DNA from: Magicicada septendecula
Taxonomy: Eukaryota; Arthropoda; Insecta; Hemiptera; Cicadidae
Direction of reading: 5' to 3'
Assembly: GCA_034769895.1 (NCBI GenBank)
Contig: CM068373.1
Coordinates: forward strand, 281,323,879-281,387,878
DNA: 64,000 bases
This document shows positions 56,560 to 64,000 of the stretch, one piece after another (within the stretch, counting starts at the first letter, position 1; every line of letters starts with the position of its first letter). Under the pieces are notes generated by a model that was not told the origin of the DNA, made no database searches, and saw nothing but the letters and a program-made list of their open reading frames with translations. The position numbers and the translations under genes are program-made.

Positions 56560-59185
56560 GCTGGACGCCATGTTGATTTCTTGTTGGTCTCTAGTATTTT
56601 AAAGTGGTATTATTGTGTATGATTTTGGTGGTGTAGTTTTTTGTGTATTTTCGATGTTGAGAGCTTTGAATATTGTGTCATGTTTTGTATTTGTTCAGGT
56701 ATTAGTTTGTTTTGTGTTTTATGTTTGTATATTTGTAAATTTTCTCAAATGTTCATTATGGTCCCTCTGTGTGGTATATGTTTTATTAGTGTCACATTGG
56801 TTTTGTCTGGGACACCAGGTTAGGTAACAATTTACTTTTATTTCGTCGAGAACTCTCGTCGTGTTTCCTCCGTTGATCATACAATAAGAATGACGCTTAA
56901 CTTGGCGTCCCCTTGCTCGTCAAGCCTCGCTACAGGTAATTTGATTGGTTCTAATTTCGATGACACCTCACTGACAACTTCCTATCGCGTGGGTTTTTGG
57001 TTCGGAGAGTACGAAAATATTTCTATTAATTTACACAAATATATAAAAAGGCATTTAACTTTCTTATGGTACTTGGGAGTTCTAATTGACTAATCTCAAT
57101 CGTTTTTAATTATTGTTCTCTAGATCAACTAGATACCCCTCAAGCCATAATTCTGTTAATGTTTGACACTTATTTAATTTCACCACTTAGGCCTATTACA
57201 TTTTTCAATTAAAACTATCTTACTTTCTATTATTAACAATTCAATTTCACAATTAGGTTTACTGATGATTATTCAGTCTCTTTCTGATGATTATTCAGTC
57301 TCTTTCTGTCCTTTAATCATATTATAAACCAGTTATCTGTCGTAACAACTCTAAAATCGAGCATAAACCTTGCTGTACAGGTAGCATTATGGTTTGGATT
57401 TACTTTACATTATTTATTGAAAGTATTTTAAGAATCAGTTACGCTTTACTTCTGTTCTTAAAGGTCCCCTCCAACTTCTGGTTACCATGGGCTGACTTAA
57501 TCAATACCCCTTCTTGTATATTTTGGTTTCTGACATATTCAGTGTTTGGCGCCTAGGCCTTAAATTTTATACTGTTCTAATCATACAATACATTGTTTAA
57601 AACTGGTTACACTTCAATAATTAGTTGGTGTTTGTCCATATTATTATTTCACTATTATTGGTTTAGTCTGATACCCTGTATAACTTCAACATTTAGCATC
57701 AGACTATAAGCTCCTTTAGGCCTATTGCCACACAAGTTAGTTTTAACAGTGGTCTGTTCATTACTATTTGATTACATTTGGATGTTGCTATTGGTTTATT
57801 TAGATTAACTGTAACAACTTTTAGTTGTTACCTTGGGTGGTTTTGACATAATTATTCTCTGAATTATACTCCTTTGGTACACCTATAGTTAAAACACTAT
57901 ATGGTTTTACAATTGTTTTCTTAACTCTTATTTACTTTTAAATTAAGCGATCATTCTCCTTTACAAGATAGTGATAGTAATTATAAAGGTGTTACCATCA
58001 TTTGATTGGTAATAGTATATCACCTTGCTTTGATAATATGATAAAACATCTTCCATCTGGTGTCAAGGTACCAGTGTGTCTATTTTCTATTATTTTGTGA
58101 TAAATTTAATCTATTTATAATTGGTTTACCTTATATAAGTGAAATAGAACCTTGCTGGTTCTATTGACACTAATATCTCTTCTCCTTTATCTCATATTGT
58201 TACAGTTTTAGTAAGATTTGTTAGGTAACATCAAAATGTCTAACTTATTGTTTGTACTTATGCTAATTACAATACATTACTACTGGTTCTATACATTGAT
58301 TCTGTGTTGGTACTACCCTTTTAACATTTAGGTTCATTACCCTCCAACAGAAATTGTATTATTAGGCATTTAGTTACTTAACTCTCCTGTTTTAGGTGCA
58401 TAATTCACATATAGTGAGGTTAAGGGTCCTATCATGGTTTGGCAACAATGTGTTTGTTTTATAAAGATTTCAATGTCTTTTCATTTCACATTATTATATG
58501 ATTACTAATGTTATTTATGATTTTAGGTTTATTATACACCCTTTTGTCTCTATTACCCATTGTAAACAGTATTTATACACATCATTCGATAAGTAATATC
58601 CCTACATTTTCTCTAGTTACAAGGCTGGTCTATATGATTCATGATTGTTATTCTTCCAGATACACAGTTATTTTATACCTTTACTAATTTTATTTCACTC
58701 TCCTGACCTTTGTTTATTGTCTCATTTAATTAATTTATAACCTTTCTTTGTCGGCATAGTTATTTACATTAGTTCATCAGGCATCATTATTACTCTGTCC
58801 TTTACTCTGGGCTTCCTTGTCATGATCCATTCATCTTGTCTGGTCGAGTAGGGCATATCTTATTCTTCATTCTGTTTTGGTATCCAGTTGGGCTTTGTTG
58901 TGTTCTTCTTTACTCAATTTATAGTTTCTTCTCTCTGTCATTGGTTTTCACATTTGCACCTAATCTATTGGGTTAGTTGTCATTTAATTACATTTCGTCT
59001 AAGTCATTGTCATTATTTCTTTGATCATCTTCATCAGTGTGTTAAAGATGTATTCTTTATTTATTTAAAATCACCTTCTACTTGTCTTGGTTATTAACAT
59101 TAAAGTTGTATGTAGCATTCTTTATGCTTTGTTACTGTTGGATTATTGGTTGTTTTGGACCCTGGTGGTCGTGATCTTATGTAAC
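56560..59185. other. T-rich DNA with no recognised gene or repeat
   Basis: About 2.6 kb, plus-strand rich in T, with many short words such as TTATTTCAC and TTTAGGC. Short frames at 56615, 56890 and 58888 show no domain. It could be intergenic or intronic host sequence, or the strand-biased interior of an unknown element. Confidence 0.4.
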
Positions 59186-59187
59186 AT

Positions 59188-59312
59188 TACAATATATATA
59201 TATATATATATTGTATAAAATATACAAAACGATTATATATATATAAAAATATATATAATATAATTATATAAATATAATTATAAAACGCAGTATAAATATA
59301 TATATATAAAAC
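59188..59312. repeat. (TA)n-rich stretch
   Basis: Several ATATATATAT runs interrupted by short unique words. Confidence 0.8.
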
Positions 59313-59794
59313 GAAAACTGCGTGCCGTATGTCTATAATTATAATTTAATAATTTATAAGCAGTAAATAAAACTTATTATTATTTTTAATAATTAATACT
59401 ATACAAAATTCATCATGGATATCGAGTTTATGCATTGATAAGTGAGCAAATTGGAGCTGATGCAGAACCAAACCTACCTCTCTATTCAGATATCTGTGAC
59501 GGGGGGTCGTAACCCCACGGGAGCGGTAATAATTGTTTGGCAAACGTCCAGATTACAACGACTGCCTTTCCTTTGTTCAAGGTTATGTTTGTGCAGTCAC
59601 TACTAGCGTTTGAAATCAATGTCCGAACCGCTTAATTGCGACTGATTATTCAGTTTTAATTGGTTCGTTAATATCACTGTAAAACACAAGGATTAAAAAT
59701 ATGAAATTACATCTTTACTTTTATTCCTTAATCTCTACTTGTCTCGTTACATTTTCGCCAAGAAATTTTCATTGTGGCGAATTTCATATTGTTA
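59313..59794. other. unassigned spacer
   Basis: AT-rich, no ORF with a domain. A GTGACGGGGGGTCGTAACCCC stretch at about 59496 is the only GC-rich patch. Confidence 0.4.
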
Positions 59795-59948
59795 TGAGAG
59801 TCTCATTGACCGTCGTATGGTACAGTAGAAACAAAATACAGACACCAATGAAGTCATTAATTACCGGCTTTAATGAGTCACAAATACCAATTTTTACATT
59901 AATAAATTAACTTAGATCCGTCGCGTGACTTTGTGTTATATTTAAAAT

Positions 59949-59980
59949 GACGCGTTTCCGAACATATGTTCTATCATCAG
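59949..59980 (-). ncRNA. hammerhead-ribozyme-like core, good
   Basis: Minus strand: CTGATGA (59974-59980 reversed), a perfect GAACATATGTTC stem II, then GGAAACGCGTC. GAAAC-GC-GUC gives a 2-bp stem III with a 2-base loop and a GUC cleavage triplet, as in minimal hammerheads. The bases before and after (AAT / ATT) can start stem I. Confidence 0.55.
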
Positions 59981-60130
59981 ATTACTTCACTCAGATGAGA
60001 TCATTAAATGTTAAAATCACAATTACTCAAATGTTAAAAACACGCGTCAGAATGGGCGCGCACACTTTGAGATTTTTAACATTTGAGTAATGTGATTTTA
60101 ACATTTCACGATCTCAACTGAGTGAAGTAA

Positions 60131-60163
60131 TCCGATGATGGAACATATGTTCCGAAACGCGTC
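60131..60163 (+). ncRNA. hammerhead-ribozyme-like core, one core change
   Basis: CCGATGA (60132-60138; U4 is C here), GGAACATATGTTCC as a perfect stem II, CGAAAC (60153-60158) and GCGTC. Mirror of the core at 59949-59980; the core change would probably reduce activity. Confidence 0.45.
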
Positions 60164-60439
60164 ATTTTAAATATAAGTCACACAACAGATCTAAAGTAAT
60201 TTATCAATTTATAAATAACAAAGTGACTAGGATATCAATAATAATATTCATGTTAAATGACAATTTGTAATCAACAAGGTACTCTCGTACAATAACTCAA
60301 GTTACATTTGTCTACACGCAATAATGATGTCAACTATTAAGAGTTTCACACTAATTATAACACAGTAATCATCTTTCGAAATGTGGTTTTACCGTAGAAT
60401 AGTCTACTGAGCATTTCATGGACAGCTAACATAACTAAT

Positions 60440-60712
60440 GTTTAAGGTCTCTTGAAGGAAAGTTATTAACACAGTGAAGATAAGAAAGCTTCAGTATTTG
60501 GGGCACCTCATGAGAAATGAGCAGAGACTTTACTTATTGGAGTACTTGGAAAGAGAGGAGAAAAAGAGCCAGAATATCATGGCTGAGAAATTTAAGGACC
60601 TGGTTTGGCATGAATACAACTGACATTCCGTGCAGCAGTGCAGAAAGTTAAAGTAGTCTGTATGATATCCAACATCCGAAGCGGATAGGAACTATCAGAA
60701 GAAGAATCACTT
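60440..60712 (+). mobile_element. non-LTR retrotransposon 3' end, family 4
   Basis: INTVKIRKLQYLGHLMRNEQ, then ARISWLRNLRTWFGMNTTDI and a TCAGAAGAAGAA end, as at 43955-44150. Frame broken. Confidence 0.8.
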
Positions 60713-61131
60713 TCCACAACAACCACTCGATCCGCACTCGAACAGTCTGAAGTGCTAGGAGAGTGCACGGCCTTGACACAGATGCCATACGCTGGGCTAG
60801 TAGAGAATCGTGTAGAACGACACTCTTGTATTTTCCAGAGCGTTCCGTAATTGTCGTAGCGGTATAGTTTCACCATTAGTTTGTTAACATTTCGTGTAAA
60901 TCTCAATAATAATATAAACTGTTGTTTATGTATTAGTTTTCAGACTCTATTGTGCTTATAATTTATGCTCAAATGTCGTGCGCTCATAATGTATCTTATC
61001 TTTAACGAACCTTCAGGTTACGTATTAAAGAAGAATAAAAATTATAATTTATTTTCATAATTATTTTCTAGGTTTTGTTATATATTTACATTAATAAATA
61101 AGACGTGGTATGGCACACGAGTATATCTAGT
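60713..61131. other. unassigned spacer
   Basis: No ORF with a domain; the chance minus frame 60592-60906 spans the LINE end. Confidence 0.4.
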
Positions 61132-61135
61132 ACAC

Positions 61136-61916
61136 ATACTATTTCCGTTCTTAGATTAATCCTGATGTAAACAAACCCGAGTGGCAAATCTGAAACGCTA
61201 TTGGTTAGGGACAGTGTTCACACAGTAATGTATTACGCGCATGTGCAGAATGTCTGTATAGTCAAGTGAGAGTCATCTTGCCACTTATTTGGGGGCATGT
61301 CGTTTTAAGATTTCCTCCTTATCACTGTATTCCGAGTCGTATTGAACTAATATGAAAGGATATGTTGCCCGTCACAACACAACATTAGCTGGTTGATATA
61401 AAAACAATTTATTGAAAAGGCGGCAAATGAAACAAGGCCGTCGGACAAGTGAGTCATTGTATGCAGCATAGGAACATGATAGGCTATGGCAATTGGACCA
61501 CATTACCGACGTCGTTGTGGACAGTGGTCAATCTTATCAATAACGCTGACTCAAGTGATGATACAAGTTCAGACACAGATATGGAAGGCATTGAATTACT
61601 CTCTGACAGCAACTGATAGATTCAGTGCACATCACAGCTTCTATTTTCGTTTTAAATAAACTTTACGTTTTTGTCTGTTGTAGTATTTAAACGGTTAATA
61701 AAAACAAGCCATTAGCTGGTGTTATAAAATGTTTCACTGTCGGTCTGCCAACAGTCACACAAAATTACGTGTGTTTATACAGTATCAATATTATATGTAC
61801 CCTGTCTGTACTGGTTCTGTCAGAGTGACACGCCTCTAATTCAAGCAGCAAACAGCGTTTCAAGTGTGCCACGCCTGTTTTTTATATCAGGATTAAGCTA
61901 AGAACGGAAAGAGCAT
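61136..61916. mobile_element. DNA transposon with about 70-80 bp inverted ends (781 bp)
   Basis: TTTCCGTTCTTAGATTAATC at about 61142 is mirrored by GATTAAGCTAAGAACGGAAA ending at 61910, and homology continues inward (CCTGAT.TAAA..AAAC, GTGGCA, CTGAAACGCT). ACAC lies just outside both proposed ends (61132-61135 and 61917-61920), a possible 4-bp duplication. The interior has a short acidic C-terminus-like string (SSDDTSSDTDMEGIELLSDS then stop, near 61550-61617) followed by AATAAA at about 61656, perhaps the remains of a transposase end. Superfamily not identified (hAT 8-bp and piggyBac TTAA signatures are absent). Confidence 0.7.
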
Positions 61917-61920
61917 ACAC

Positions 61921-62640
61921 AAAAATCGCCTCATATGCTCAGTAGCACACGTCATTTGATCATATAAAAGAATTGCTTCGTTTGCTCGCACGTGTGGTGT
62001 GTGTATTTACCACATGCTGGTGTATGTTGAAATAAAATTTGGTCTTATCCGTTGTCAGTAAACTAATAAGAACTCTGCACAGAAGTGACGCTACAATATT
62101 CGATTACAAGAAACGCGACTGCGCTGAGTTTGCGATATGTGGCTTGTTTGTTTGTTTGTCCGTCTGTTGTGTCATTCGATTCAATCAACGTCACGTTGAA
62201 TATGTGCGCAGACGATCCTCATGTAATTGATTAGAGGTCGTTCTAAGTTGTTGCCTTGTCCTACTTTGGGTTTCTGCCCGAAATTTAAAACGTATCAAGA
62301 ATATAAAAACACACAGACGTAAACACAAAACACTGCATAAAAACACACAGACACTCATTGTATACTACGGTTTTATAATAAGAATGTATACTGATAAATA
62401 TAGACACGTGTAGCCAAGTACAAACACTGGTGAGGAATACGAAACTTATTTGACACGAGACGATTTGATGGAATATAAACTTTTCTAAACTTTGTCAATA
62501 ACTGTTTGCGTTCTCCTGACTGACAAACTGGGTCAAGTCTATTGTACGACACCACATTTGTTGTTCACTACAAAGCCACTCGTAATGTACAGCGTACAAC
62601 TTTAGCTGATTAAAGTCCTAGACGCAGGCTCCCTCAATCT
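61921..62640. other. unassigned spacer
   Basis: Nothing recognised except a short GTTTGTTTGTTTGTC run at about 62148 and two copies of the phrase AAAACACACAGAC (about 62307 and 62340). Confidence 0.4.
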
Positions 62641-63350
62641 GTATCTTCATCATCATCAACCGTGCTCTACAACCCATGGTGGGTCTTGGCCTGCTCCAAG
62701 AGTCGATTCCATTCCTCCCTATTGCATGCCCTGGCTTTCCAGTTCCTTATGCTCAGCTTTCCGAAGTCCTCCTCTATCTGGTCTTTGAATCTACTTCGGG
62801 GTCCTTCCCCTTTTTCTACCACCCAATTGGTTTCTGGTAGAAAATATGTTTCGTAGACTGTCCTTCCTCCATTCTCTCTATGTGTCCGACCCACCTCAGC
62901 CTGAGTACTTTGATTACCCTGACAATGTCCGGCTCTTTGTAAAGATGGTATAGTTCATAGCGCCTGCGCCACATTCAATTTTCTTGTACTCCTCTAAATA
63001 TTGTTCTTAGAATCCGTCTTTCACAGGAACCTAGAAGTCTCTTGCTATTTTTTGTCATTGTCCAGGTTTCTGAAGCATATGTCAAGTGTTTTGTAGATTT
63101 TGTATTTCGTGCTTCTTGAGATGAAGCTAGAAGTTAGGTGCTTTTTTAATCCATAATATGTTTTATTTGGGAGATATATTCTTCTTCTTATTTTAGTGTT
63201 GATGTCATTAGTGCTATTTATCTGGGAGCCGAGATATATGAACTCTTTTACTGCCTCTATATTTTTTGTGCCTGTTTCAAGGTTTTGAAAGGTTGGGCTT
63301 AATGGTAGTTTGTTGGCAGCATACATATATTTTGTTTTCTTCAAGTTTCA
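62641..63350 (-). mobile_element. non-LTR retrotransposon 3' end, family 5, with (CAT)n tail
   Basis: Minus strand from about 63344: KKTKYMYAANKLPLSPTFQN, VKEFIYLGSQINSTND, RRRIYLPNKTYYGLKKHLTS, a decayed post-RT segment, then PRSRFKDQIEEDFGKLSIRN and RACNREEWNRLLEQAKTHHGL, the normal C-terminus of this RTE-like group (…GI.NW..KA.DR..W..IL.QAK.H.GL). A TTCATCATCATCAA tail is at about 62645. Several breaks; 5' truncated. Confidence 0.9.
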
Positions 63351-63439
63351 ATCTGTATTTACTTTGTTATTTTTTCTGCGTACTTACCATGTGCTGTATA
63401 CTCGAGGAGCATTAAAATTTAGAATTATAATCTATTATT

Positions 63440-64000
63440 TATTTGAAAAGGTAACGTCATCATCAACTTCATATCACAGCGTAGGAAAGGTGCTGCCTCT
63501 TCCGCCTTCAAAGACCGTTCCAGTGATCTCTTCCTGGGTCTACCTACACACCTGTGTCCTTACATTTCCAGACTTGTTTGGCAAGTCTCGAATCTAAAAT
63601 TCTTTCTAAGTGATTTTTTCACTCTTGCTTATAAGCTTTTAGTCTTTTATTCAAGTTAAAAACTTTAACTCTTCTCTTATGGCCTCATTCTTTATATGGT
63701 AAAGTTTTGAACACCTGTTAACTCCTCTTAAGAACGCCATTTCCGTGATTTTCTTCTTTTTTAGGTTGTTGTCCATTCTTCACACCCACATGACAGTGAC
63801 TGCCATAACTTTGTAGAACTTCAGTCGACGTACCTCGAGTTAAACAGTTTTTCTCTCGCAGTCTCTACTAAAGGGTTTCTTGCAGTCTCTAGTAAGACAG
63901 TCTTTTGTAGTCTCCGGAAAGTCGGAGCGTATCGTCGAGGAAGCGTCTGAATTTAGTTCCATAAAGTCAGGAACGGTGTTTGAGATCTTCAACGACCGAT
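63440..64000 (-). mobile_element. RTE-like LINE 3' end (family 1), runs toward the window edge
   Basis: TCATCATCAACTTC at about 63456 is the tail; the minus strand then has a GRPRKRSLERS-like end near 63500-63540 and, at 63790-63830, a decayed LKFYKVMAVTVMW string. Beyond about 63840 the sequence is unassigned. Confidence 0.65.

Larger units (their letters stand above)
59893..60225. mobile_element. palindromic element with a hammerhead-like core in each arm
   Basis: The arms (about 160 bases) are reverse complements with scattered mismatches: outer AACTTAGATCCGTCGCGTGAC against the reverse of GTCACACAACAGATCTAAAG, then TTTAAAATGACGCGTTTCC, ACATATGTT, CTTCACTC and TTAACATTTGAGTAA. The centre near 60055 is ACGCGTCAGAATGGGCGCG. 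Each arm has a CUGAUGA/GAAAC motif. It is an insertion in family X. Confidence 0.8.
59795..60425 (+). repeat. dispersed repeat family X, copy 2, interrupted
   Basis: Left part 59795-59893 matches 32869-32970 (GTCGTATGGTACAGTAG, ACACCAATGAAGTCATTAA, CCGGCTTTAATGAG); right part 60230-60400 matches 32960-33080. The palindromic element 59893-60225 lies between them and is absent in copy 1. Confidence 0.6.

Overview
The window reads as repeat-dense, AT-rich arthropod DNA, most likely from an insect with a large genome. It contains BEL/Pao and Ty3/gypsy LTR retrotransposons, many 3' fragments of RTE-like and other non-LTR retrotransposons, Penelope-like traces, possible mariner and hAT debris, foldback elements, a complex satellite and very long microsatellites. 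I found no convincing host protein-coding gene, rRNA or functional tRNA. Almost every long open frame is either a transposon remnant or an artefact of a tandem repeat.

Layout. 1-6.6 kb: a Ty3/gypsy-like LTR element cut by the window start, carrying a gag-like ORF and interrupted by a solo LTR of another family. 6.6-9.5 kb: unassigned AT-rich DNA. 9.5-14 kb: a non-LTR 3' end, then a large inverted repeat (arms about 0.8 kb) whose centre holds a foldback element and a possible mariner relic; each arm carries a 170-bp retroposon-like insert with a hammerhead-ribozyme-like core. 13.9-17.9 kb: a satellite of about 25 monomers near 154 bp, each containing what looks like a hAT terminus. 18-20.1 kb: LINE tail, microsatellite and AT-rich DNA. 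20.15-24.28 kb: a non-coding LTR element with paired LTRs and a 4-bp target duplication. 24.3-32.15 kb: LINE and Penelope-like relics, then a BEL/Pao element with both LTRs and a 5-bp target duplication. 32-50.5 kb: a graveyard of non-LTR 3' ends in both orientations, an unknown AT-rich family (Y) broken up by younger insertions, a 344-bp pure CA tract, an 8 x 45-bp minisatellite and an R1-like retroposon. 50.75-55.05 kb: a Ty3/gypsy gag-pol remnant next to another solo LTR. 55-64 kb: LINE relics, two palindromic elements (one with hammerhead-like cores in both arms), a T-rich unassigned stretch, a 0.78-kb DNA transposon with long inverted ends, and more LINE tails.

Two threads tie the window together. 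First, one LTR family (TGTRACGTC...CGTCACA ends, 4-bp duplications) occurs four times: as a pair, and as solo copies at 2.45 and 53.7 kb. Second, hammerhead-like cores (CUGANGA...GAAAC) recur inside small retroposons at about 8.8, 10.2, 13.7, 46.8, 56.5 and 60 kb. One of those retroposons can be delimited by duplicated target sequence and by an apparent empty site at 40.4 kb. All statements come from reading the sequence; no search was run.
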